From an uncultured Lachnospiraceae bacterium (GTDB lineage: Bacteria > Bacillota > Clostridia > Lachnospirales > Lachnospiraceae): a stretch of DNA of 64,000 nucleotides. The notes beneath the pieces were generated by a model that saw only the letters and a program-made list of their open reading frames with translations, was not told the DNA's origin and searched no databases. How positions within the stretch are numbered: position 1 is the first letter of the stretch; every line of letters starts with the position of its first letter. The translations under genes were made by a program, and so were the position numbers. Of this stretch, positions 36,036 to 44,815 are shown piece after piece. Location of the stretch: assembly GCA_959022495.1 (NCBI GenBank), contig CAUEYX010000007.1, forward strand, positions 1 to 64,000, in the 5' to 3' direction.

Positions 36036-37124
36036 ATGGACAGGGAAAATATAGACAGGTTAGAACATGCCTGCTCTATCATCATGGAGCACGGTCGGGA
36101 TTCCCTGCATTATCTGTCTCTGAATCAGGATAACTCCTTTTTCTTTGGGGATAAGGTGCGGGGCGTGACTGCCTATACCCTGGTAGGAAAAAGGGCCATG
36201 AGCATGGGCGATCCGGTCTGCAGATCAGACGATATGGAAGCATTTGTGGACGAGTATCTGGACTTTTGCAGAAAATCGAGGATAAAGCCCATCTTTAACT
36301 CGGTCAGCGAGCATGCAGCCGGGATTTTGAAAAGACGCGGGCTGATTGTCCTGAAATACGGTGAGGAAGCGATCCTGAAACTGGACGAGTACACATTCCC
36401 TAAAAGCAGTACAGCCTTGCGACGCAATTATAATAAAGTCGAGAAAACAGGTGCAATCTTAAAGGAATACTATCCCGGAGTTGAACGGGATTATGATCTG
36501 GAAGAAAAAATCCGGCAGCTGGCAGAGGCATATTATGCCAGCAAAGGCTATAAAATGGGTTACAGTGTCGGCGGTCTGGATTTCGACCGTCTTTACGACA
36601 GGCGGTTTTTTATTACCGTTAATGAAAGTGGAGAATTATTGACCTTTCTCACCTTTTTGCCATATAACAGAAGCGGGAGTTACTGTGTTGACATTATGTG
36701 CCGAAAAACAGACACAATGACAGGAGTGATGGAACACGCCCTTTTGTCAGCAGCTATGAAGATGAAAGGGGAAGGGGTTGACGAGGTCAGTCTTGGCGTT
36801 GCTCCTTTGTCGGGGATTGATGTAAGCGATCCGAAAACGAGCAAGACGGAGAAACTGTTAAATTCTATTTTTAATAGTATGGAGTACGGATACAATTTTA
36901 AGAATCTGTACCGGTTTAAGAAAAAATTCGCTCCAACATTCTGGAAACCGAGATTTTTGGTCTATCATCCCGGAATTTCCCTCAAAAAACTTGCGTTGGC
37001 ATTTTCTGGAACGAGACAGGAGTCGATTCCTTTTAACGAATGCATGAAAAATGTGTTTGCAGTAATTGCAGATTTTTGCGGGGTGCGCAAGAATGAAAAG
37101 AAAGAGGAAAAAGTTTGGAAGTAA
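36036..37124 (+). CDS. DUF2156 protein (MprF C-terminal domain-like aminoacyl transferase)
   Basis: 362 residues, no membrane segments seen. It matches the soluble catalytic half of MprF/LysX-type lysyl- or alanyl-phosphatidylglycerol synthases (DUF2156, tandem GNAT folds): SLNQDNSFFF near the start, TLVGKRAMSMGDPVC, KPIFNSVSEHAAGILKRRG, SSTALRRNYNK and MEYGYNFKNLYRFKKKFAPTFWKPR at the end. The flippase half of MprF is absent, as in the stand-alone forms known from Clostridia. Aminoacylation of a lipid would lower surface charge and raise peptide resistance, consistent with the neighbouring hydrolase and MATE efflux pump. Donor tRNA and acceptor are not readable. Confidence 0.75.
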   Translation: MDRENIDRLEHACSIIMEHGRDSLHYLSLNQDNSFFFGDKVRGVTAYTLVGKRAMSMGDPVCRSDDMEAFVDEYLDFCRKSRIKPIFNSVSEHAAGILKRRGLIVLKYGEEAILKLDEYTFPKSSTALRRNYNKVEKTGAILKEYYPGVERDYDLEEKIRQLAEAYYASKGYKMGYSVGGLDFDRLYDRRFFITVNESGELLTFLTFLPYNRSGSYCVDIMCRKTDTMTGVMEHALLSAAMKMKGEGVDEVSLGVAPLSGIDVSDPKTSKTEKLLNSIFNSMEYGYNFKNLYRFKKKFAPTFWKPRFLVYHPGISLKKLALAFSGTRQESIPFNECMKNVFAVIADFCGVRKNEKKEEKVWK

Positions 37125-37176
37125 ACTTCCAAATCTACCTGGATGACGCAGCAAGGGCGTCAAGAAAGAGGAAAGC

Positions 37177-37611
37177 ATGAAAAATTTAGTCATATGTCCA
37201 AAATCAAAAGGAAATACTTACAATGTGGCACAATATATGAAAGACCATAGCGAATCCGATTTTCTCGTGTTAGAGAAAGAACGGATGAATGCTTTCGACG
37301 AATACAAACAGATCATTCTTTGCACCGGCGTATATGGAGATAAAATCCATACTAACTTATCTGAGTGGCTTAGGAAAATAGATAGAAGTATGTTTTGCAA
37401 TGATGTAAAGTTTCGTGTTTTTTTAACGTGGTTTGGAAGAGGCACATCAGACAGGAATGCTTTCAATGAGGCGAAAGAGATTCTTCTCAGCAAAGGCTTA
37501 TACTGTGACGACAATTATGGCTCCTGCTATGGCGGTATGGCGTTCATCCGCAGGGGGCATCCCAATAAAGGGGACTTGGATTATGCAATTAACTGGATGG
37601 AAAACAGATAA
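37177..37611 (+). CDS. Small flavodoxin-like protein
   Basis: 144 residues. The N-terminus LVICPKSKGNTYNVAQYM has the GNTxxVA pattern of flavodoxin FMN-phosphate loops. IILCTGVYGDKIHTNLSEWL and FLTWFGRGTSDRNAF match the other FMN-contact loops. A cytoplasmic electron carrier or flavin-dependent reductase is expected. AAGAAAGAGGAAAGC precedes the ATG; it is the last gene of the hydrolase/MprF-like set and is convergent with TetR. Confidence 0.75.
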   Translation: MKNLVICPKSKGNTYNVAQYMKDHSESDFLVLEKERMNAFDEYKQIILCTGVYGDKIHTNLSEWLRKIDRSMFCNDVKFRVFLTWFGRGTSDRNAFNEAKEILLSKGLYCDDNYGSCYGGMAFIRRGHPNKGDLDYAINWMENR

Positions 37612-37652
37612 GTTTCATCTTTCTGAATGATAGAAACATTTTTCAGGTATTA

Positions 37653-37698
37653 AAGAGCAATGGGCAAACACAGAAAACTATGCTTGTCCATTGCTCTT
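37653..37698. terminator. Convergent terminator between flavodoxin and TetR genes
   Basis: AAGAGCAATGGGCAA (37653-37667) pairs with TTGTCCATTGCTCTT (37684-37698) with one wobble. The right arm overlaps the last codons of TetR. On the minus strand the stem is followed by TTTAATACC. Confidence 0.65.
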
Positions 37699-38280
37699 AT
37701 CAATGATTACATTTTTCAGGCCGTTCATCCAGAGATTTTCCATATGAGCCACAATTTTATCAACAGGAACTTTCCTCCCTGTATTATGCCAATAAGTGAG
37801 TAAACCAAGGATGGCGGAAGAATAGCTGGCAACCATATATTCCTTGTAAGGATGCTGGTCCAATTCATGAAATGAACCGCTTACCAATCGATGAGCTTCC
37901 GACTGCAATGCGGAATAAAAACGGGGATCTCCCTTGCTGCTGAGCAGTAAAAATATCTGTTCATCATAAATAGACAAAAAATGAGCCACCTTATTGGAGG
38001 CTTCCTGGAAATTCAATGCTGAGATATCGTCTTTTATGGCTGATACGCGTATATGAAAATCTGAAATAATCTCTTTTTCTATTTTTACGATCAAATCATT
38101 TATATCTGAAAAATATAAATAAAAGGTGCCGCGATTATATCCTGCCAGCTTCATTACTTCCGTAATGGATACTTTGTCAATCCCCTGTTTTTTTGCAAGA
38201 CTTAAGAAGGAATCGACAATTTTCTTCTTCGTCATGGCGGTCTGTTCCGGCTGCTTATTCATTTCATACCTCCCTGACAC
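37678..38280 (-). CDS. TetR/AcrR family repressor (1)
   Basis: 200 residues. The N-terminal helix-turn-helix reads ITEVMKLAGYNRGTFYLYFSDI, with TMKKKIVDSFL-type first helix; the rest is an all-helical ligand-binding domain (TetR_C-like, HRLVSGSFHELDQHPYKEYMVA). Start at ATG 38280 with GGGAGG upstream. The divergent MATE pump begins 128 bases away. An ACAACGTGTTGT inverted repeat lies inside the TetR promoter spacer and near the MATE promoter, and again upstream of the hydrolase gene, so the protein is likely an autorepressor of a small local regulon. Ligand unknown. Confidence 0.85.
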   Translation of the reverse strand: MSGRYEMNKQPEQTAMTKKKIVDSFLSLAKKQGIDKVSITEVMKLAGYNRGTFYLYFSDINDLIVKIEKEIISDFHIRVSAIKDDISALNFQEASNKVAHFLSIYDEQIFLLLSSKGDPRFYSALQSEAHRLVSGSFHELDQHPYKEYMVASYSSAILGLLTYWHNTGRKVPVDKIVAHMENLWMNGLKNVIIDKSNGQA

Positions 38281-38297
38281 TAAACAAATCTTGCGCT

Positions 38298-38364
38298 GTT
38301 GTTGATTGATGAAGCGCGAGAATCATGGTAATGTTATAATACAACACGTTGTTCAGTTAGTCAA
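38298..38364. promoter_or_regulatory. Divergent promoters plus ACAACACGTTGT operator, copy 2
   Basis: Plus strand: TTGATG (38306-38311), 17 bases, TAATGT (38329-38334), or TATAAT at 38335-38340, for the MATE gene. Minus strand: TTGACT (38359-38364), 17 bases, TATTAT (38336-38341), for TetR. The inverted repeat ACAACACGTTGT (38341-38352) sits within the TetR spacer and just downstream of the MATE -10 region, so one bound repressor would close both. Confidence 0.75.
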
Positions 38365-38407
38365 GCAGTAATCCGATGACTGTAAATAACTATATTTGGG
38401 GGTTTAT

Positions 38408-39748
38408 ATGGAAGATCAAAAAACATTGGAAGTTTTCAGAAGTGCGCCCGTTCCGCAAGCTGTCTTAAAGAATGCAATTCCGGCAATGGCAGTTTCGCTG
38501 CTGATGTTGATCTATAATCTGGCAGATACCTTTTTTATCGGTCAGACGCACAATGATATTCTGGTAGCCGCTATTACTATGGCAACACAGGTATTTTTGC
38601 TTTTTATGACTGCCGGTACAGTTTTTGGCATAGGCGGAACTTCTGTCATTTCCAGAGCCCTGGGAAAAGGAAGGACTGAGTATGCCAAAAAGGTCTGTTC
38701 ATTTTGTATGTGGTGCTGTGTAGGAGTAGGCATCGTGCTGGCAATTCTGTTTCTGGTTTTTATGGATCAAATTCTGATGCTGCTAGGCGCCAGCGCAGAT
38801 ACATGGGAACCTGCAAAAATATATCTGACGATTTTAGCGTTTAGCGGTCCCTTTACGATGATCGCAAATGCGTTCTGCAATATTATCCGTGCAGAGGGGC
38901 AGGCGATGAAAGCTATGACAGGGCAAGTGATAGGAAACCTGTTAAACATTATTTTAGACCCCATACTGATCGTTGGGTTCAATTGGGGAATTGCCGGGGC
39001 AGCGATTGCTACAGTGATCGGAAATGTTGTAAGTGCCTGCTACTATATGATCTATTTTGTACGAGGCAAGTCCGTTCTCAGCATCCGGCCTAGGGATTTC
39101 ATGGCAAAAGACCAGGTTTGCAGCAGTGTGCTTGCAATCGGAATTCCGGCTTCCCTGGGGTCTTTGCTCCTTACTGTCGCCCACATTCTGGTAAATCGCC
39201 AGATGACAGGTTATGGGGATCTGGCAGTAGCGGCAGTGGGCGTTGCCATGCGTGTCACGATGATCAGCGCCATGCTCTGTATCGGCTTTGGTCAGGGGAT
39301 TCAACCGGTTTTGGGGTATTGCGTAGGAGCAAAAATGTGGGATCGCTTTAAAAAAGTCATGCGTACGTCGTTACTTTATTCCTTCATTCTCAGTGCGGCA
39401 CTGACAGGTATCTGTTATCTTTTTACAGGCCAGATTGTTCAGGTATTCCTTACGGAACCTGCGGCAATCGGATATTCGATGACATTTACACGCATCCTTT
39501 TATCTACCAGCTTCTTCTTCGGAATGTTTTATGTGTTTACCAACTCCATTCAGGCAATGGGGGCGGCATCTGCGGCTTTAGTCATCAATATAAGCCGCCA
39601 GGGGATCATTTATATTCCGCTGCTGTTCCTCTTCCAGGCGCTTTTTGGAATGAACGGACTTGTGTGGGCGCAGCCGATGGCAGATACTTTATCAATGGCT
39701 CTGGTTATCATTCTTTATTTCCGCGAGCAGCGAACCAGGCAGCCATGA
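38408..39748 (+). CDS. MATE family multidrug/cation antiporter
   Basis: About 446 residues with twelve hydrophobic segments. I use ATG 38408, five bases after TTTGGGGG; a TTG at 38396 is also in frame. Family motifs include IPAMAVSLLMLIYNLADTFF at helix 1, GGTSVISRALGKG and the second-half equivalent GFGQGIQPVLGYCVGAK. MATE proteins use a sodium or proton gradient to expel amphiphilic cations. The gene is divergent from a TetR repressor with a shared operator, a classic efflux/repressor pair. Substrate not predictable. Confidence 0.9.
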   Translation: MEDQKTLEVFRSAPVPQAVLKNAIPAMAVSLLMLIYNLADTFFIGQTHNDILVAAITMATQVFLLFMTAGTVFGIGGTSVISRALGKGRTEYAKKVCSFCMWCCVGVGIVLAILFLVFMDQILMLLGASADTWEPAKIYLTILAFSGPFTMIANAFCNIIRAEGQAMKAMTGQVIGNLLNIILDPILIVGFNWGIAGAAIATVIGNVVSACYYMIYFVRGKSVLSIRPRDFMAKDQVCSSVLAIGIPASLGSLLLTVAHILVNRQMTGYGDLAVAAVGVAMRVTMISAMLCIGFGQGIQPVLGYCVGAKMWDRFKKVMRTSLLYSFILSAALTGICYLFTGQIVQVFLTEPAAIGYSMTFTRILLSTSFFFGMFYVFTNSIQAMGAASAALVINISRQGIIYIPLLFLFQALFGMNGLVWAQPMADTLSMALVIILYFREQRTRQP

Positions 39749-39779
39749 AAGACCGTGCACCGGGTGAAACAAATAATCC

Positions 39780-40358
39780 TTAATCCCCATATACTTTATC
39801 AAGCTCAGCCCTGAGCGCATTGAGCGTCCCGTTTGAGGAAATCGCATAGATCCTGCGCAGCATTTCCTGAGCGGAAACCTGCATGCCCTGGCGGAACCAG
39901 TAGTTGGCAACGCCAAGGGCGGCAGAGATCTGATACTCTAATATGATCTCGATCATTTCAAGATCAGCGCTTTTATCTTTTAGCTGTGCTCTGATATGTC
40001 CGATAAAATTCGCCTTGATCTTTTCTCCGATCAGATATTCCGCGTGTCTGCGGAAGAGAAGCCGGATACACTCATCATCGATCAGAAGGAAGGATGAGAT
40101 GATGATCTCTGCGGTATTTCCCTGTAAAAACAGACGAAAATCATCAAAAGACATTACTTTTTCATGGATGGGCTCGAATACGCTGTCCACAGCCTTGTCC
40201 CGCAGATCATAAATGTCGGTAAAATGATTATAAAACGTGGAACGGTTGTAACCTGCAGTTCGGCATATCTGCTGGACGGATATTTTCTCTATAGATTTCT
40301 CTTCGTACAATTTCCAAAATGCCGTGATGAATGTCTGTTCTGTATCGTTTCTTTCCAT
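39780..40358 (-). CDS. TetR family repressor (2)
   Basis: 192 residues; helix-turn-helix ISVQQICRTAGYNRSTFYNHF near the N-terminus, followed by a helical ligand domain. GGGGAGGCGCACT precedes the ATG at 40358. It is convergent with the MATE gene and divergent from the ABC-2 exporter operon. It most likely represses that operon; no operator palindrome was found in the 185-base gap, which does share the 11-base TTGTTGATTGA with the TetR-1 promoter block. Confidence 0.85.
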   Translation of the reverse strand: MERNDTEQTFITAFWKLYEEKSIEKISVQQICRTAGYNRSTFYNHFTDIYDLRDKAVDSVFEPIHEKVMSFDDFRLFLQGNTAEIIISSFLLIDDECIRLLFRRHAEYLIGEKIKANFIGHIRAQLKDKSADLEMIEIILEYQISAALGVANYWFRQGMQVSAQEMLRRIYAISSNGTLNALRAELDKVYGD

Positions 40359-40543
40359 AGTGCGCCTCCCCGTTATCTACAGGTGATTTTAGCATGAAAT
40401 GGACAGTTTGTATAGAATTGTTGATTGAAATAGGGTATGGAGGTGCGTTACAGTCTACAAGTGTATCGTCTGCCAGAGACCGCCATGTGCTGCCTTTGGC
40501 AGGGAAACTCCACGAGCATAACAAAGAAAGGAGCGTAAGCATT

Positions 40544-41455
40544 GTGAGTGTGATAGAGATAGAAAATCTTACAAAGGATTACGGGCACGGAAGAGGGATC
40601 TTCCATATTAACCTGTCCGTAGAGAAAGGCGAGTGCTTTGGTTTCCTTGGACCGAACGGGGCGGGGAAGACGACGACCATCCGCCATCTGATGGGATTTT
40701 CCAGACCCCAGGAGGGCAGCGCGAAGATCCTGGGAAAAGAGTGCCGGGATCATGCCGCGGACTTACAGAATACGGTGGGATACCTCCCGGGCGAGATCGC
40801 CCTTCCAAACGGGATCACCGGAACGGAATTTCTTCAGATGATGAGGAAGATGCGTCATGTTGAAAATGAGGAATACTGCAATATGCTGCTTGACAAGTTC
40901 GAACTGGATCCGCGGATCGAGACAAAGCAGATGAGCCTGGGCGTGAAGAGAAAACTTGCGGTAGTTACGGCATTTCTTCACGATCCGGATATCCTGATCC
41001 TCGACGAGCCGACCTCCGGGCTGGATCCTCTGATGCAGGAGAAATTCATCGAATATATCCTCTCTGAAAAGAAACGGGGAAAGACCATCTTTCTGTCATC
41101 CCATATTTTTCATGAGGTCGATCAGACCTGTGACCGCATCGCCATCATAAAGGATGGGGAGATCGTATCGGAATTCGCGTCAGGCGAGCTGTCCCAGAAG
41201 CGGGATAAGATCTACCGTGTCACTGTAAAGGATCAGGAATCTTATGAGCGGCTTATGAAGCTTCCATATCATTTTGCCTCTAAAAACCCGAAGAAGACAA
41301 GGGCGAGGGTCCACGTTCCTGCCGGAGAATTAAATCATTCTGTCCGTGATATCTCCGGACTGAACGTTGATGATTTCCATGAGATCCCTTTTACACTGGA
41401 GGACTATTTCATGCAGTTTTATAAAGAAGACCATGTATTCGAGGGGGTGAAATGA
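40544..41455 (+). CDS. ABC-2 exporter ATPase (1)
   Basis: About 303 residues. An ATG at 40394 is in frame, but the AAAGGAG at 40528-40534 points to GTG 40544. Walker A GPNGAGKTTT, signature MSLGVKRKL (altered from LSGGQ), Walker B DILILDEPTSGLDP. The C-terminal extension (about 225-303) is the usual accessory domain of Bcr/Nod-type exporter ATPases. The stop overlaps the next gene's start (ATGATG). Two different ATPases and one permease imply an asymmetric ATPase pair. Opposite TetR-2, so export of a toxic compound is likely. Confidence 0.85.
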   Translation: MSVIEIENLTKDYGHGRGIFHINLSVEKGECFGFLGPNGAGKTTTIRHLMGFSRPQEGSAKILGKECRDHAADLQNTVGYLPGEIALPNGITGTEFLQMMRKMRHVENEEYCNMLLDKFELDPRIETKQMSLGVKRKLAVVTAFLHDPDILILDEPTSGLDPLMQEKFIEYILSEKKRGKTIFLSSHIFHEVDQTCDRIAIIKDGEIVSEFASGELSQKRDKIYRVTVKDQESYERLMKLPYHFASKNPKKTRARVHVPAGELNHSVRDISGLNVDDFHEIPFTLEDYFMQFYKEDHVFEGVK

Positions 41456-42369
41456 TGCAGGACTTTCTGATACAGACAGAGGATCTGACAAAAGATTACG
41501 GACAGGGAAGAGGCATCTTCGGAGTAGATCTCAATGTGGAAAGGGGCGAGATCTTCGGATATGTAGGAACTAACGGATCGGGAAAGACCACGACGATCCG
41601 GCATATGATGGGCTTTATCAGACCGGATCGCGGATGCGCGAAGGTCTGTGACCTGGATGCGTGGAAATATTCCACTGAGCTTAAGAACCATGTCAGCTAT
41701 GTGCCGGGGGAGATCGCGTTTCCCTCACTCTCTACGGGAACAGAATTCCTGAAGCTGCAGGCGGATTATCTGGGTGTGAAGGACTTTACTTATACGAACC
41801 ATATCATCGAACTTCTGCAGCTTGACCCTTCTGCCAACTTAAAGCGCATGTCCAAAGGAATGAAGCAGAAGACAGCCATTGTCGCCGCTCTCATGGCGGA
41901 CCGGGAAATCCTGATCCTTGATGAGCCGACGACAGGTCTGGATCCGCTGATGAGAGAATCCTTTGTAGAACTTGTCAGAGAAGAGAAAAAGCGGGGCAAA
42001 ACGATCTTCATGTCCAGCCATATTTTTGAAGAGATCGAAGAAGTCTGTGACCGCGTGGCGATGATCCGTGACGGAAAGATCGTGGACACGGTGGATCTCT
42101 ATCAGCTCCGCCACTGGGAGACCAAGCATTTTGATCTGACCTTCGCAGCGGAAGAAGATCTCAGGGGCTTCAAGACAGAATGGGGAGGGCGCGGAAGTAC
42201 AGATGCGGTTACGGATGATGGAAAATGCAGCTGCAGCGTCGAGCTTCCGAAGACGGAAACAGGACAGCTGTTCCGGACGCTTTCTCATTACACACTGTCA
42301 GCTCTTCACGAGGAGCATCTGACATTAGAGCAGTATTTCAAACAGGTTTATCAAAAAGGAGAACAGTAA
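41452..42369 (+). CDS. ABC-2 exporter ATPase (2)
   Basis: 305 residues, homologous to the preceding ATPase (LTKDYGQGRGIFG repeats its LTKDYGHGRGIF). Walker A GTNGSGKTTT, signature MSKGMKQKT, Walker B EILILDEPTTGLDP, His switch in SSHIF. Adjacent ATGs (41452, 41455) are both usable and overlap the previous stop. The pair looks like a tandem duplication that kept both copies, forming a heterodimer with the single downstream permease. Confidence 0.85.
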   Translation: MMQDFLIQTEDLTKDYGQGRGIFGVDLNVERGEIFGYVGTNGSGKTTTIRHMMGFIRPDRGCAKVCDLDAWKYSTELKNHVSYVPGEIAFPSLSTGTEFLKLQADYLGVKDFTYTNHIIELLQLDPSANLKRMSKGMKQKTAIVAALMADREILILDEPTTGLDPLMRESFVELVREEKKRGKTIFMSSHIFEEIEEVCDRVAMIRDGKIVDTVDLYQLRHWETKHFDLTFAAEEDLRGFKTEWGGRGSTDAVTDDGKCSCSVELPKTETGQLFRTLSHYTLSALHEEHLTLEQYFKQVYQKGEQ

Positions 42370-42370
42370 A

Positions 42371-43564
42371 ATGGAAAAACAGCAGAAGACAACGAGATTT
42401 TTTTCAAAGCCTCTGATGAAACAGACGATCAAGACCAACCGGGCGCTGTTCCTTGTGATCGTGGTGATCATGTGCCTGATGAGCAATGTGGTCAACTTCG
42501 CCATGAGCATCATGGGAGAATCCACACCTGCTGAGAACGCACAGGAGGCGCAGGCGGACTTTTATTCCTATCTGTATGTGCTTGCCTCTTATAATGAAAT
42601 GAGCGGGGCGGCTCTTTCTTATGAGGACTTTGCAGATGCTGACGACAGATCCGCGTATGAGCAGGTGTTTGAGATGATGAACGCCCAGTCTGATCTTGAG
42701 TTAAGCGCGGAGGGATTCGAGGATGCGGCAGATGCGCTCTCAGAAGGAGATATTCCGCTGGAAACTTATGTGCATCAGTTCGAGTATACTTACGCCCTGG
42801 GTAATATCAAGGGATGCTTTACCGGCGAAGACCTGAATATGGAAGACCTGATGAATACCATGTTTGAGACCATGGGAATCTCGCCGGATCTTATGGAGAC
42901 TATCGGCAGTATGGATATGACGACCATGCTCAACCAGATGTACTATACAGTTATGGGACTGCTGCCTATCTTCCTGTTTATCGTCATTGTGGCGAACTCC
43001 CTGTTCGTAGATCAGGTTGACAGGGGCTCCATGGCATATGTCCTGTCAACCCCCACCAAACGTTCTGCCATCGTGGTCACCCAGGGAATCTTCCTTGTTG
43101 TGGCGCCGCTTCTGATCCTTGCTGTTGTATGTGCGTTAAGACTTGTGTCATCTTTCGTCCTTTTCGATGAGGTCAATGTGACGGGAACCATCATGCTGTA
43201 TGCAGGAATGTATGTCCTCGTAGAAGCAGTGGCGGGCATCTGCTACTTCGGAAGCTGCTTCTTTAACCGCAGCAGAAGCTCCATGGCGTTCGGCGGCGGG
43301 ATCACGGTCTGGTTCTTCCTCGCCTCCCTGCTCGGAATGTTCGGATCTTCTGATCTGGTGAACATGGGCATGGGCGTAAAGGAGCTTAGTATCTTTAATA
43401 AATTGACGCTGGTAGGGCTTTATGATATCAAAGCATTGGAAACAGCCGGAACCGGGGACGTGGATATGGCCTTCCTGTGGAAACTGGGGATTTTGGCAGC
43501 AATTGCAGCCGTATTTTATGCGGCGGGAGCGATCCGGTTCCAGAAAAAGGATCTGCCACTGTAA
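42371..43564 (+). CDS. ABC-2 type permease
   Basis: 397 residues. First membrane helix at about 19-40 (ALFLVIVVIMCLMSNVVNFAM), a 150-residue acidic extracellular loop (about 45-195), then five helices (LLPIFLFIVIVANSLF to the C-terminus). FVDQVDRGSMAYVLSTPTKRSAI is the conserved cytoplasmic coupling loop of ABC-2 permeases. Starts one base after the second ATPase stop. It should form the membrane channel with both ATPases. Confidence 0.85.
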   Translation: MEKQQKTTRFFSKPLMKQTIKTNRALFLVIVVIMCLMSNVVNFAMSIMGESTPAENAQEAQADFYSYLYVLASYNEMSGAALSYEDFADADDRSAYEQVFEMMNAQSDLELSAEGFEDAADALSEGDIPLETYVHQFEYTYALGNIKGCFTGEDLNMEDLMNTMFETMGISPDLMETIGSMDMTTMLNQMYYTVMGLLPIFLFIVIVANSLFVDQVDRGSMAYVLSTPTKRSAIVVTQGIFLVVAPLLILAVVCALRLVSSFVLFDEVNVTGTIMLYAGMYVLVEAVAGICYFGSCFFNRSRSSMAFGGGITVWFFLASLLGMFGSSDLVNMGMGVKELSIFNKLTLVGLYDIKALETAGTGDVDMAFLWKLGILAAIAAVFYAAGAIRFQKKDLPL

Positions 43565-43575
43565 AATAAAAAGAG

Positions 43576-43635
43576 AACAGCTTGTGGAAGACTGCGCAAA
43601 ATGTGTACGTTTATCTTCCGCAGGCTGTTTTCTTA
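43576..43635 (+). terminator. Terminator after the ABC-2 exporter
   Basis: AACAGCTTGTGGAAGA pairs with TCTTCCGCAGGCTGTT with a wobble and one bulge, followed by TTCTTATG. About 100 bases of unassigned sequence separate it from the LysR stop. Confidence 0.6.
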
Positions 43636-43742
43636 TGCCCTTGGCCTGACGTTTACTGTCCACCTCTGCGGCAGCGGATTTGCTGTATTTCCGTAAGCAG
43701 AGAGGAGAAAATCCGGATATAGAATAGAAATTAGCTGCTGTC

Positions 43743-44633
43743 TCAGGAATTGAACTTCTCTACAGTTTTCACAAATCTTAATACATCCTCAGGCGGATTA
43801 AGGGCATACATCAGTCCATATGGGATACTGTACTCCCAGTTGACAGGAATCGTCACAAGGGCGGGATGCACGTCCTTCCAGCACTCCAGAGTAAGCAGCA
43901 CATTCTGGGTCTCAGCGCAGCGGTTAAACACGGAGATATCATAAAAATGCGGAGTGTCTTCGATTCGGATCTGAGGATGATTTCTCCGCAGGTCATTGCG
44001 GATAAAATCATTGATCCCGGAATCTCCTTCCGCCACCATCATCAGCGTCTCCCCGTACAGATCGGAGATTTCCAGACATTTCTTTGAGGCCAGGCGGTGC
44101 TCCCGTGAGACGGCGCACATCTTCCGGCAGCGTCCAATTTGGAGCAGATTGCAGCGGTCCAGCCAGGTTCTGGAATCGCATACGCCCACAAGAAAATCAA
44201 ATTTTGTCCCTAACTGGGCGATTTCCGAGACAATGTCTTCATGGTCATCTTCAAAGGGAACGATATGCAGCTTATAGTCCGGAAATTCCCGGCTGGTCTT
44301 ATACCATAGATCCATGAACGATTTGGCGGGATTGAGAAGGGAAGTACCCACACAGAAGGTATGGTCATAGCGGTCCATGGCATTGCGTGCGTTCTGGATG
44401 GAAGTGCGGGAGTAATTAAAGAGGAACTTCGCGTCCTTGTAGACCACTTCCCCGGCTGGAGTCAGGAGGACGCCATGCGGGGTCCGCTCCAGAAGCTTTA
44501 ATTCCAGATGTTTTTCCAGAGCGTTGATCTGCTTCATAACGGCAGGTGGAGTGATGAAAAGATTTTCCGCTGCTTTTGTAAAACTACCGCAGTCCGCGAC
44601 AGAGACGAATATTTTTAACTGAGGATTATACAT
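43743..44633 (-). CDS. LysR family transcriptional regulator
   Basis: 296 residues. N-terminal winged HTH, LKIFVSVADCGSFTKAAENLFITPPAVMKQINALE, is the family signature (first 60 residues). The periplasmic-binding-like effector domain covers about 90-296, with Cys at about 97, 159 and 171 that could sense redox state; that is speculative. It is divergent from the flavodoxin/aldo-keto reductase pair, the normal LysR arrangement, so it probably controls those genes and perhaps the redox cluster behind them. Confidence 0.9.
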   Translation of the reverse strand: MYNPQLKIFVSVADCGSFTKAAENLFITPPAVMKQINALEKHLELKLLERTPHGVLLTPAGEVVYKDAKFLFNYSRTSIQNARNAMDRYDHTFCVGTSLLNPAKSFMDLWYKTSREFPDYKLHIVPFEDDHEDIVSEIAQLGTKFDFLVGVCDSRTWLDRCNLLQIGRCRKMCAVSREHRLASKKCLEISDLYGETLMMVAEGDSGINDFIRNDLRRNHPQIRIEDTPHFYDISVFNRCAETQNVLLTLECWKDVHPALVTIPVNWEYSIPYGLMYALNPPEDVLRFVKTVEKFNS

Positions 44634-44656
44634 AAGGACCTCCTTGTATGAACCAT

Positions 44657-44681
44657 TGATTAATACAAAAATAACAAATCA
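44657..44681. promoter_or_regulatory. Candidate LysR-binding dyad
   Basis: TGATT (44657-44661), 15 bases, AATCA (44677-44681), 24 bases upstream of the LysR ATG and between the divergent genes. It fits the loose T-N11-A dyad form but the arms are short. Confidence 0.35.
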
Positions 44682-44815
44682 GAAATTCCGTGTCAAGAAC
44701 AGACTGGCTATACTAAATATAGAGAGAACAGTTCTGCGTTATAGGTCACGCGCCCGCGAACAGCAACCAGTTTTGACAAACTGTTTCTCAAAAAGCAGAG
44801 AAGGAGGGAAAACCA

